DNA of 64,000 nt from SIG701 sp045611685 (GTDB lineage: Bacteria > Bacillota > Clostridia > Oscillospirales > CAG-272), in contig JAZKXO010000079.1 of the NCBI GenBank assembly GCA_045611685.1, positions 1-64,000 on the forward strand. Reading direction: 5' to 3'. This document shows, piece after piece, positions 23,915 through 31,736 of the stretch; position 1 is the first letter of the stretch, and each line of letters opens with the position of its first letter. The notes beneath the pieces are model-generated. The model worked only from the letters and a program-made list of their open reading frames with translations, was not told where the DNA came from and searched no databases. A program made the position numbers and the translations under genes.

Positions 23915-24637
23915 TTACCGTATCGTCTCCAGCATAAATTCCGCCTCGGCATTCACCGAACCGTCAGCCTTAACGGAGCGAACGTAGTAGATTCCGTCGT
24001 ATTCACCGCAGTAGATTTTGAGCGTTTCGCCGAGCGGCGCTTCCGAAACAAAACTGAGAACGGACGTGATCACGCGGCTTTTCTCCATTTCCGGAATGAA
24101 CGAGCAGAACAGATCGGGGTACTTCGTATTGTTCATATGGTGATTCTGATCGACATCGGGATACAAAACCGTGCGCTCACCGCGAAGAGTCAAAGAAACC
24201 TCCGAAGGAATCTTAAAGCGTACCGGCAGATCAAGCTCCAGCGGCTCATCCTCCCAGTAGTTGAGCGGTATTTCGCCTACTCTGTGGAGCTTTCTGTCCT
24301 CAACACCGACGAGCGCCCATACGCTCGTTGCCTCCGCTACAATCGCGCCCTCGCGGAGAATGCGATAGCAACGGTTGTAGGTGACCCCGCGGCTCGCAAC
24401 CGCCCACGTCTCCACCGTAATCGAATCGTAGGCGTGAAGCGGTGCGTATACACTCAGCCCGATACGGCTGAGGATAAAAGCATAGCCCTCTCTCAAAAGT
24501 TCCTCGTACGACGGCTTCTGCGCGAGCATCTGTCGGTTGCTTGCATCCTCCATATAGCGGAGAATGCCGCTTGCGCTCACGATCCCGTTCATATCTGCGT
24601 CATGTATATTGACTATATAATTTTCCGTCCACTTCAT
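23915..24637 (-). CDS. Acyl-ACP thioesterase
   Basis: A 240-residue double hotdog-fold thioesterase of the FatA/FatB (acyl-ACP thioesterase) family. It releases fatty acids from acyl carrier protein. The N-terminal hotdog half contains DADMNGIVSASGILRYMED. The second half has the catalytic region VDQNHHMNNTKYPDL (Asn and His). A linker of about 30 residues joins the halves. It lies 43 bp after miaA in the same direction. Bacterial members occur mainly in gut Firmicutes and release medium- or long-chain acids; chain length cannot be read from sequence. Confidence 0.93.
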   Translation of the reverse strand: MKWTENYIVNIHDADMNGIVSASGILRYMEDASNRQMLAQKPSYEELLREGYAFILSRIGLSVYAPLHAYDSITVETWAVASRGVTYNRCYRILREGAIVAEATSVWALVGVEDRKLHRVGEIPLNYWEDEPLELDLPVRFKIPSEVSLTLRGERTVLYPDVDQNHHMNNTKYPDLFCSFIPEMEKSRVITSVLSFVSEAPLGETLKIYCGEYDGIYYVRSVKADGSVNAEAEFMLETIR

Positions 24638-24679
24638 GGTCGTATGTTCTCCTTCTCGCTTTGCGTTTGAGTCGGACTA

Positions 24680-25645
24680 TTACAAAAATCCATCTCTTGT
24701 CAGTATTTCTATCGCTTCATCCACGAGCGAATCTGCGTCCCGCAAGGGTGCGTCTGCCCCGTTTTCATCGGGATAGAGCCATATCGCATCGTTATACCGT
24801 CTGAACCACGTGAGCTGACGCTTGGCGTATCTTCTTGAGGAAAGACGGATCTGATCCGCCGCCTCATCCAGCGTGATCTTGCCCTCAAAGTACGGAATAA
24901 ACTCTTTGTACCCGATCGCCTGCGCGGCAATAAGTCGGCTGTCAAGCAGCCCTTCGTCATAGAGCGTTCTGACTTCGTTTTCAAGTCCGCCGTCGAGCAT
25001 CACCGATACGCGGCGATCAATGCGTTCATACAGCCGTTCACGATCGCGGAAATTCAAAACAAGAATTTTCGCATCATATTTCGGTTCAATGGAAAGCGAG
25101 CGGCGATCCCACTCCGTTTTTGTAACGCCGGTCGTCTCAAATATCTCAAGCGCCCGCACAACGCGCCGAATGTTGTTCGGATGGATCAGAGATGCCGCCT
25201 CGGGATCAACGGCGCGCAGACGCCCGTGGAGTGCTTCTGTACCCTGCTTCTTTGCGAAATCGTTGAGTGCCTCGCGAACCTGAGTGGAGCCTTCCGCATC
25301 CGAAAACGCGGAGATTCTGAGAAGCGAATCGAGATACAAACCGGTTCCTCCGCAAAGAATAGGCAATTTCTCCCGTGCGGTAATATCACGGATGTGCTTC
25401 TCCGCCAAAGCAGTGTAGTCAGCCGTGGAAAACGGATCGCTCGGCTCGGCAATGCCGATCATATGATGCGGGATTCCCCGCATCTCATCTTTGGTGGGGG
25501 CCGCCGTGCCAATTTGCATACGGCGATAGATCTGCATCGAATCCGATGAGATGATCTCACCGCCCAGCCGCTCTGCCAGCCGTATGGAAAACGCAGTTTT
25601 TCCCGATGCGGTAGGCCCGCATACTACGAGCAATTTCTCCGCCAT
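24680..25645 (-). CDS. miaA: tRNA dimethylallyltransferase
   Basis: A 321-residue MiaA, which adds a dimethylallyl group to A37 of tRNAs reading UNN codons. The P-loop is GPTASGKTA. The DSMQIYRRMQIGTAAP motif and HHMIGI are the family marks, and the C-terminal RYAKRQLTWFRR is conserved. Its partner enzyme MiaB is encoded at 59348-60778. It is the middle gene of a three-gene operon. Confidence 0.97.
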   Translation of the reverse strand: MAEKLLVVCGPTASGKTAFSIRLAERLGGEIISSDSMQIYRRMQIGTAAPTKDEMRGIPHHMIGIAEPSDPFSTADYTALAEKHIRDITAREKLPILCGGTGLYLDSLLRISAFSDAEGSTQVREALNDFAKKQGTEALHGRLRAVDPEAASLIHPNNIRRVVRALEIFETTGVTKTEWDRRSLSIEPKYDAKILVLNFRDRERLYERIDRRVSVMLDGGLENEVRTLYDEGLLDSRLIAAQAIGYKEFIPYFEGKITLDEAADQIRLSSRRYAKRQLTWFRRYNDAIWLYPDENGADAPLRDADSLVDEAIEILTRDGFL

Positions 25646-25689
25646 ACCGTACTCCTTTCCGCCCGTGGCGGCAATTTATAAACGATCAC

Positions 25690-26358
25690 TTACTGTATCC
25701 TGTCGACCGGCAAAACAACGCCTGAAGCGAAAACGCCGGACGCAGAGCGGATTGCATCATCCAGATTTTCTGTTGCGTAGTCAGGGATCTCTATCCACAC
25801 CTCACACTTTTCCGAGAGAGGAGAAAGCTGCGCCGGAGTATACGCCGCCGGTTCCCGTCCGTAAAGACACAAAACGGAAGCACCCGCCGACATCATAACC
25901 TCCGCCGCCGCCAAATGGGAAGCAAAGCCCACGGTGCGGTGATGGGGGAACCCCATAGAAATAACGCCGAGCTGTTCAGCGCTGTCCGTTCCGAAGGAGA
26001 ACCGTGCATCGCGCACCACGCGGCTTACAACGCTCGCCTCAGGGCGGAATCCGCGAAAGTGAAAGACGAGCGGCGTTGCGCGGTTGTACAACGCGAGAAG
26101 CTCATCAAACGTCAAGATGCGTCTGTTGCAGAGACGCATCATTGCGTCGATCTCCGCGAAACGGAGATCCGATACACGCTCATCACAAAGGCACAGACGT
26201 GCCAGTGTCGGATCCTGACAGACAAAAAGAACGCCGTCCTTGGACTGACGAACACGGCACACGATAGCTCCGGTATTGCTATCCGCTAAATCGTGCAGAA
26301 TAGATATGGGATCAGGGGCTTTTGAGACAGCGTAATCGAAAAAAGGGATTATCTTCAT
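25690..26358 (-). CDS. Degenerate glycerophosphodiester phosphodiesterase-like protein
   Basis: A 222-residue protein with the general layout of the GDPD TIM barrel: SKDGVLFVCQDPTLARL matches the SKDGVxVVxHDxTLxRT region and ILTFDELLAL the PTLEEVL region. The catalytic residues are absent: the HRG start is FFD, the E-x-D metal pair is replaced in VCRVRQ, and the second catalytic His is Gln48. It is therefore probably not a GDPD enzyme, but the reading frame is intact. It is the first gene of the operon with miaA and the thioesterase. The family call is inference. Confidence 0.72.
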   Translation of the reverse strand: MKIIPFFDYAVSKAPDPISILHDLADSNTGAIVCRVRQSKDGVLFVCQDPTLARLCLCDERVSDLRFAEIDAMMRLCNRRILTFDELLALYNRATPLVFHFRGFRPEASVVSRVVRDARFSFGTDSAEQLGVISMGFPHHRTVGFASHLAAAEVMMSAGASVLCLYGREPAAYTPAQLSPLSEKCEVWIEIPDYATENLDDAIRSASGVFASGVVLPVDRIQ

Positions 26359-26404
26359 AAAAAGCCTCCTTTCCCTGTTTTGTCGAATGCAGTCTAACTA
26401 TATT

Positions 26405-26433
26405 ATGATACCATATTCAAGCGAATTTGTAAA
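26405..26433 (-). promoter_or_regulatory. Promoter of the GDPD-like/miaA operon
   Basis: On the minus strand, TTTACA (26433-26428), 17 bp, TATCAT (26410-26405). Confidence 0.72.
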
Positions 26434-26484
26434 GGTGAATTTTGAGAAACCAAACAATGCCATCTAAAATATTTCAAAAACCTA

Positions 26485-26513
26485 TTGACACAAGCCGCAC
26501 CTTGTGCTATAAT
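26485..26513 (+). promoter_or_regulatory. Promoter of the tRNA-Leu/tRNA-fMet unit
   Basis: Consensus TTGACA and TATAAT with 17 bp spacing. It shares the 19-nt block TTTCAAAAACCTATTGACA (26472-26490) with the rplJ promoter. Confidence 0.93.
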
Positions 26514-26555
26514 ATATAGGCATTCGAGAGGATGGGTAAGGCGGGCGGATACATT

Positions 26556-26644
26556 GCCGGAATGGCGGAATTGGCAGACGCCCGGGACTTAAAATCCTGT
26601 GTGATGAAAATCGCGTACCGGTTCGAGCCCGGTTTCCGGCACCA
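26556..26644 (+). tRNA. tRNA-Leu (UAA)
   Basis: A class II tRNA with acceptor GCCGGAA/TTCCGGC, anticodon loop CTTAAAA (anticodon TAA) and a long variable arm (TGTGATGAAAATCGCGT region). It has T-loop TTCGAGC and an encoded CCA. Confidence 0.96.
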
Positions 26645-26669
26645 TTTTACATCACGAATGTATGAATAT

Positions 26670-26744
<75 letters not shown>

Positions 26745-26747
<3 letters not shown>

Positions 26748-26821
26748 GAAATGAAAAACCACCCAATCGGGTGGTTTTTTGTGTCTCGTCGAGATTGGAC
26801 TTCCCTGCCATGACCGACGGA
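26745..26821 (+). repeat. Left direct repeat of the island (with terminator)
   Basis: About 76 bp starting with the CCA of the tRNA-fMet and nearly identical to 29488-29562. It contains the terminator AAAACCACCC/GGGTGGTTTT at 26755-26780 and the block CTCGTCGAGATTGGACTT. The first 35 bases are identical in both copies; a few substitutions and single-base indels follow. Confidence 0.9.
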
Positions 26822-26981
26822 GGAGGTCATGGGGGAGCGAGTGAAAATGCCGCGGTTGGGCGTTTTCACGAAGTGATTCACGAAAATAAGGAGCATGGCA
26901 AGCCGAGTGCTCCGAGGCGAGGCAGGCGACTATATTTTCGGGAGGGCCTTTCAAATCCCATCCCGGAGAGCCACTTAGTGC
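26822..26981. other. tRNA-relic-rich spacer
   Basis: No gene. It has a perfect 11-bp hairpin GTGAAAATGCC/GGCGTTTTCAC (26841-26869), a second hairpin GGAGCA/TGCTCC near 26900-26925, and near 26950-26962 the string TTTCAAATCCCATCCC. That string repeats the T-arm and 3' end of the neighbouring tRNA-fMet and is followed by GAGAGCCA. It looks like the remains of another tRNA copy. Confidence 0.6.
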
Positions 26982-26997
26982 GACCAAAAAAGATATC
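26982..26997 (+). repeat. Left 16-bp inverted repeat of the island
   Basis: GACCAAAAAAGATATC, the exact reverse complement of 29465-29480. A shorter related direct copy, AAAAAGATATCATC, lies at 27084-27097. Confidence 0.85.
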
Positions 26998-27003
26998 GCA
27001 CGG

Positions 27004-27032
27004 AAAACCCGAGATTTTCTCGGGTTTTCTTC
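27004..27032 (+). terminator. Terminator-like hairpin in the spacer
   Basis: AAAACCCGAGA and TCTCGGGTTTT form a perfect stem with a short T loop and a T-rich tail. It follows the tRNA-like fragment and probably once ended that transcript. Confidence 0.8.
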
Positions 27033-27165
27033 GTTTTTCGCCGTTTTTCTCGTTTTTTTGAAAATGGCAAAACAGTTAAAACAAAAAGATATCATCACTG
27101 ATCGGAGGGATTTGAACTACCGCCCTCTTATTTTTTTATCCAAACTATAAAAAGCAGTGCAACTA

Positions 27166-27193
27166 TTGAAAAAGTTGGAATATGTAGTATAAT
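27166..27193 (+). promoter_or_regulatory. Promoter of the island genes
   Basis: TTGAAA (27166-27171), 16 bp, TATAAT (27188-27193). Confidence 0.75.
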
Positions 27194-27232
27194 TATATTG
27201 ATATCGGAGTAACGGCAAAGGAGTTGAGCTAA

Positions 27233-28921
27233 TTGGCTAAAACAAAAGAAAAGAAATATGTGAGCGACAATGCTCAACTTATGGCTGAATGGGATTGGGA
27301 GAAAAATGACGAATTAAATTTCAATCCCGATGAATTAACACTTGGAAGCCATAAAAAAGTATGGTGGCTTGGTAAGTGCGGTCATAAATGGGAAGCTCAA
27401 ATTAAAAATCGTGTAAAAAGCGGGTCGGGATGCCCGTATTGCTTAAACAAAAAAGCATTGATAGGTTTTAACGATTTGGCAACAACTAATCCAGAAATCG
27501 CTGCAGAATGGCATTTTGAAAAAAACAAAGAATTATTGCCAACTACGGTGTCTGCCGGATCTAATAATAAAGTATGGTGGAAATGTAGCAAAGGGCATGA
27601 ATGGCAAGCGCTTGTAGTTGAAAGAGCTGTTCGTAAAACTGGGTGTCCTTATTGTGCTAATCAAAAAGTATTGATAGGTTTTAACGATTTGGCAACAACT
27701 AATCCGGAGTTAGCAATTGAGTGGAATTATGAAAAAAATAAAGATTTGTCACCTAAAATGGTGGTTCCTGGCTCTCTAAAAAAAGTCTGGTGGAAATGCT
27801 CCCACGGACACGAGTGGCAAGAAACAGTGGTCAATCGCACAGCACGAGGATATAACTGTCCTTTTTGTTCAAGCCATAAAGTTCTTGTAGGATTTAACGA
27901 TTTGGCTACAAAACATCCTGATGTTGCAAAAGAGTGGCATCCAACAAAAAATGGATCATTAACACCTTGCGAAGTTTCGGCCAGTTCTAAAAAGAAGGCA
28001 TGGTGGATTTGTAGTAAAGGTCACGAATGGCAATCTGTAATAGGAAGCAGAACGGATTTAAAAGCTGGTTGTCCGATTTGCAATCAAGAGGTGAAAACAT
28101 CTTTCCCTGAACAAGCCATATTATTCTATTGCAAAAAAGTGACACATGCTGAGAGTAGGAACATAGATTTTGGTAAAGAAATAGATATTTATCTTCCTGA
28201 GTATAAAATTGGTATCGAACATAATGGAAAGTTTTATCACAGAGATAAAAAAGAATCTGATAGGCAAAAAATAGCATTTTTTGCTGAAAGAAATATTCGC
28301 ATCATTACAGTTGCTGAAGGCTATGCAAATATTGTATATGATGATACTATAGAGTATCAATTTTCCAATAACAAAGAGTCATTAAATTGGGCTATTCGAG
28401 AGTTGTTCAAAAAAATTGGTCTAACAGAAATACATATAAATGTTGAAGGCGATATGGCAGAAATATATAGTCAATACATTATTGCTGAAAAAGAGAATAG
28501 CTTGGGGGCAAAATTGCCTAATATAGCCAAAGAGTGGAATTACGAGAAAAACAGTTTGTTGACACCTGGGATGATATCAAACGCATCAGGTAAAAAAGTA
28601 TGGTGGAAATGTAGTGAGGGGCATGAATGGCAAGCAACTGTTAATGATAGAAAAAAGGGACATGGCTGTCCATATTGTTCTAATAACAAAGTGTTAGAGG
28701 GTTTTAATGATCTTGCGACATTATATCCTATAATTGCTTCCGAATGGAACTATGAAAAGAACGAAAACTTTTTGCCAACTATGGTTTTACCTGGATCTGG
28801 AAAAAAGATATGGTGGAAATGTAAAAATGGACATGAGTGGCAGGCAAAAGTTATTACAAGAAAAATAGGAAATGGTTGTCCAATTTGTGCGAAAGAAAAG
28901 CGAAGTAAGAGAAGAAATTAA
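27233..28921 (+). CDS. Six-repeat zinc-ribbon (DUF4379) protein with internal nuclease-like domain
   Basis: A 562-residue protein with six treble-clef/zinc-ribbon repeats of about 57 residues, at about 11-70, 85-141, 155-212, 225-283, 427-482 and 497-552. Each follows the plan EW-(KN)-P-S-KKVWWKCxxGHEW-(R)-GCPYC; the first has CGHKW. Linkers GFNDLAT are nearly identical. Between repeats 4 and 5, residues 289-365 contain FPEQAI, KEIDIYLPEYKIGIEHNGKFYH and IRIITVAEG. This matches a Vsr-like or PD-(D/E)XK nuclease core (E293, D318, E329, H336). The repeats match the DUF4379 family. A DNA-recognition array around a nuclease is the natural reading, as in a defence or homing protein; activity is unproven. 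The start is a TTG 9 bp after AAAGGAG. It is markedly AT-rich compared with its surroundings. Confidence 0.9.
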   Translation: MAKTKEKKYVSDNAQLMAEWDWEKNDELNFNPDELTLGSHKKVWWLGKCGHKWEAQIKNRVKSGSGCPYCLNKKALIGFNDLATTNPEIAAEWHFEKNKELLPTTVSAGSNNKVWWKCSKGHEWQALVVERAVRKTGCPYCANQKVLIGFNDLATTNPELAIEWNYEKNKDLSPKMVVPGSLKKVWWKCSHGHEWQETVVNRTARGYNCPFCSSHKVLVGFNDLATKHPDVAKEWHPTKNGSLTPCEVSASSKKKAWWICSKGHEWQSVIGSRTDLKAGCPICNQEVKTSFPEQAILFYCKKVTHAESRNIDFGKEIDIYLPEYKIGIEHNGKFYHRDKKESDRQKIAFFAERNIRIITVAEGYANIVYDDTIEYQFSNNKESLNWAIRELFKKIGLTEIHINVEGDMAEIYSQYIIAEKENSLGAKLPNIAKEWNYEKNSLLTPGMISNASGKKVWWKCSEGHEWQATVNDRKKGHGCPYCSNNKVLEGFNDLATLYPIIASEWNYEKNENFLPTMVLPGSGKKIWWKCKNGHEWQAKVITRKIGNGCPICAKEKRSKRRN

Positions 28922-28951
28922 AATTACGATTAGATAGTTGGGAGGGATTAT

Positions 28952-29392
28952 ATGCGAATTAACATTGATTGTTTAAGGGCTGTTCTTCTATATTGCATCA
29001 ATAATCTTGATTATATTGAAAACGGATATATTTGGAAGTGCGAATATGTTGATTTAGACGATATGTACAAATCTGAAGAATTACAGCAATATCAAAAGAA
29101 GGACATAATGTATTCAGTTTTGAAATTAAAAGAATCCGAATACATTAAAATTTCTTGTGAACAGCCCAAAGCAGCAACCTACATAGATGACTGCGTAATA
29201 ATAGATGTAACAATGAAAGGACATCAATTCGCAGAAACTGTTAAGGAGTCGACTGTATGGGAGAAAACTAAAACCATTGTTTCAAAAATTGGTAACCACA
29301 CACTTGGATTTATCGAGGCAGTTGCACATGATATAGCTGTAGAATCTGCAAAACAAGTAGTTTCCATTATGTTGCATCAGCCTCGACAATAG
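28952..29392 (+). CDS. DUF2513 family protein
   Basis: A 146-residue protein that fits the DUF2513 family: an N-terminal winged-helix-like region starting MRINIDCLRAVLLYC, a beta segment YIDDCVIIDVTMKGHQFAETVKES and the C-terminal VWEKTKTIVSKIG with an amphipathic helix. DUF2513 proteins are common in phages and small islands and have no assigned function. ATG 28952 follows GGGAGGG. It lies 30 bp after the zinc-ribbon gene, so the two form one unit. Confidence 0.85.
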   Translation: MRINIDCLRAVLLYCINNLDYIENGYIWKCEYVDLDDMYKSEELQQYQKKDIMYSVLKLKESEYIKISCEQPKAATYIDDCVIIDVTMKGHQFAETVKESTVWEKTKTIVSKIGNHTLGFIEAVAHDIAVESAKQVVSIMLHQPRQ

Positions 29393-29464
29393 CAAACTAA
29401 CTTCTACAAAAACAAATTTTATGCAGCTTAACACAAATTCAAAAATAAATTTCACTTTTCAGAT

Positions 29465-29480
29465 GATATCTTTTTTGGTC
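29465..29480 (-). repeat. Right 16-bp inverted repeat of the island
   Basis: GATATCTTTTTTGGTC, the exact reverse complement of 26982-26997, 72 bp beyond the DUF2513 stop. Confidence 0.85.
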
Positions 29481-29487
29481 TGACTTC

Positions 29488-29562
29488 CCAGAAATGAAAA
29501 ACCACCCAATCGGGTGGTTTTTCGTTTCTCGTCGAGATTGGACTTTCCCTTCATGACCGACG
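29488..29562 (+). repeat. Right direct repeat of the island
   Basis: A second copy of the segment that follows tRNA-fMet, starting at the same CCAGAAATGAAAAACC and including the same terminator. After it the string TTTTAAAATCCCAT (29573-29586) again resembles the tRNA T-arm end seen after the left copy, with about 125 bp missing between. Confidence 0.88.
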
Positions 29563-29602
29563 AAGAAAGTGGTTTTAAAATCCCATAGAAGAGAACAAAA
29601 CC

Positions 29603-31429
29603 TTATTTGTTCACCACTTCCGGAGAAACGGTAACCGTCTGCCAATCGAACGTGTACGTGAATCCGAAGAAATCGGCCGCTGCGTGGATTTCCATATAGT
29701 CGCGATCGGTTGCGCCTATTGTGTAACACTCATCCGTTACTACTTCACCGTCCGAAAGCCTTTTGATCGTGTTATCAATCCTCGAAAGATAATACTGCTC
29801 ACCGCCGCGGTTTATATAGAATCCGGTTCCGCGTTCAAAATCCCACACGAACGAGGCGCCGTAAAACTCGATGAGTTCTCGCATAGGAAGATACAGAACA
29901 GAATTTGTCATCATAGCGTGATTACGGAAAGTGATTTCATCCATTACGACAGGCCAATGTGCAAAATGCTCCCCCTCAAGGTGAACGGGCATATCGGATG
30001 GAATACCGTAACAAAGGCGGAATTGGGTGAAGAAATAGCCGCCTTCAAACATCAAAGTATGACGGTAGGTGTCAAGATAATCCGTACAAAGGGTGATTTC
30101 TCCCGTTTTAAGCCCTTCAGCAATGGCCGCCTCGTTTTGTTCGGCGACGACACTGTTGGCTCGATAACCTCGAAAGGTAGGCAAAGCCGCCAATGCACAA
30201 AGCATGATTACAACTACACCGATCACTACCTGCCAAAGTTGCGGTACGCGCTCAAAATAAACCTCGAACAAGCGCACGATCACGGCAATCAGCATAATGA
30301 GCGTGGGGACGACGGTACGGTATGCACCGAGATTGGTGAAAATCATTATCCCGATGGATGCAAGACCTGCTATAAGGAACACACCGCTCGTTGAAAACTC
30401 GCGCTCAAAGAGGAGAAGAACACCTGCAAAAGCAAGGTATCCGCACACGATAAACTGCAGAATACCTGCCGTCAGTTTGCCGTTACCGAAAAACAAAAGC
30501 ATAAGATAAGACACGGCAACGGGTAGCCCGATCATAAGCGGACGAAGCTTTTTTGAGTGACGAATCACCGGCAGGAAACTCAAAAAGAGAATCAGGACTG
30601 TTAACAGAAAGGCTGCACCGGGCATGGCACGATCTGTCCCGCAGAAATACGCCATGACAGAATAAAATCGTTGAGCAAGAAGTTCGGGATTTAAGATAAC
30701 CGATAAGAGTCCAACGTCCTCCCCGTCGAAAGAAACACGGCTGAACGTGCCGGGGGAAAGCATCACAGAGAGATAACCCGCAAGGACAAACAAAACGGAA
30801 CAAAGAGATCGAAAAGGGCGTTTTTTACGCGGCGCCCGAAGAATACCGATAATTGCGATCAGAGATCCGCCGACGAGCGCCATAAGACCGTTTTGCTCCG
30901 TGGTGGCACCTGCGAAAAAGCCCAAAAGGCAAGAAAGCAAAATGCCACGCCCCGCGAGAGCGCGCTGCTCGGCGGCGAAATAAGCAAACACGAGTAAAGC
31001 CGGGAAGCAGTAGTTAAAGGAGCCCGCAATCCAAAGAAAGGTTTGATTGAGATAAACAACGGGCAAGGCAAGGAAAAGACATAGGGACACAGCTACAGCC
31101 AAAGGGGAAAATTGGCGCGTATTTTCATTCTGCACTTTGTGTGCAAGAAAAAATGAAAACGCCATCATAAAAGGAAAAACGATCGCGTAGAGCTTTGTGC
31201 CGAAAATCAAAAAGACTTCAGCAAAAAAGTGGATCAAAGCGCGGCCGTTCACAGTAAGATAGTGTTCAACCGTCTTATCCCAAAAGCCGCGCAGGCCGCC
31301 GTAAAAATAAGTAGCATACTGGTAGTCATCACTGTAAAGCGTAATATAGGACAAAAGGAGCACGGAAGCACCGATGGCACCAATCAAAAGTGTCCATTCC
31401 ACGGCACCAAAAATGCGTTTCTTCTGCAT
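29603..31429 (-). CDS. DUF6056-like polytopic membrane protein with stalk-like C-terminus
   Basis: A 608-residue protein. Up to about residue 430 it has a dozen or so hydrophobic segments. The loop SDDYQYATYFYGGLRGFWDKTVEHY after the first helix is typical of the DUF6056 group and recalls GT-C-fold glycosyltransferases. The C-terminal extracytoplasmic part has two stretches (YLPMRELIEFYGASFVWD and MEIHAAADFFGFTYTFDW) like copper-amine-oxidase N-terminal or stalk domains. ATG 31429 is chosen because GGGGGA lies 6 bp upstream. A role in cell-envelope glycan synthesis is plausible but inferred. Confidence 0.8.
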   Translation of the reverse strand: MQKKRIFGAVEWTLLIGAIGASVLLLSYITLYSDDYQYATYFYGGLRGFWDKTVEHYLTVNGRALIHFFAEVFLIFGTKLYAIVFPFMMAFSFFLAHKVQNENTRQFSPLAVAVSLCLFLALPVVYLNQTFLWIAGSFNYCFPALLVFAYFAAEQRALAGRGILLSCLLGFFAGATTEQNGLMALVGGSLIAIIGILRAPRKKRPFRSLCSVLFVLAGYLSVMLSPGTFSRVSFDGEDVGLLSVILNPELLAQRFYSVMAYFCGTDRAMPGAAFLLTVLILFLSFLPVIRHSKKLRPLMIGLPVAVSYLMLLFFGNGKLTAGILQFIVCGYLAFAGVLLLFEREFSTSGVFLIAGLASIGIMIFTNLGAYRTVVPTLIMLIAVIVRLFEVYFERVPQLWQVVIGVVVIMLCALAALPTFRGYRANSVVAEQNEAAIAEGLKTGEITLCTDYLDTYRHTLMFEGGYFFTQFRLCYGIPSDMPVHLEGEHFAHWPVVMDEITFRNHAMMTNSVLYLPMRELIEFYGASFVWDFERGTGFYINRGGEQYYLSRIDNTIKRLSDGEVVTDECYTIGATDRDYMEIHAAADFFGFTYTFDWQTVTVSPEVVNK

Positions 31430-31502
31430 TACAAATCCCCCGTTTTTTGATCCAAGTAATCTTTCATTAAAAAGACACATCACGATCATCTTTTTCCATA
31501 TT

Positions 31503-31531
31503 ATTGTAGCACATATTCGAAGAAATTACAA
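31503..31531 (-). promoter_or_regulatory. Promoter of the membrane protein gene
   Basis: On the minus strand, TTGTAA (31531-31526), 17 bp, TACAAT (31508-31503), giving a leader of about 65 nt. Confidence 0.8.
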
Positions 31532-31564
31532 GAATAAGAAAACACCCGCGCCAAAGACGCGGGT
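31530..31564 (-). terminator. Terminator downstream of the XRE gene
   Basis: On the minus strand, ACCCGCG...CGCGGGT is followed by GTTTTCTTATTCTT. The interval 31565-31736 holds two further hairpins (ATAGCCGATA/TATCGGCTAT and CACCGCATTCGGTGG) and no gene. Confidence 0.65.
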
Positions 31565-31736
31565 TATAAAGGACAGTAAAATAGCCGATATGGATTGAAT
31601 TCCGTATCGGCTATTATCTGTTGCATCACCGCATTCGGTGGTGAGTAAGTGCGCACTTGCAGGAGAACTGAATATGCCTACATAATGGAGACTTTTAATA
31701 AGGTCTGAATTTATATACACACTTGAATGGCTCTGT

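Noticed and set aside
27179..27193. Shared AATATGTAGTATAAT at the island promoter and the glycine riboswitch promoter (6810-6824)
   Set aside because: The match is limited to the AT-rich -10 region and its immediate upstream bases. It can arise by chance in sigma-A promoters and has no further flanking similarity.
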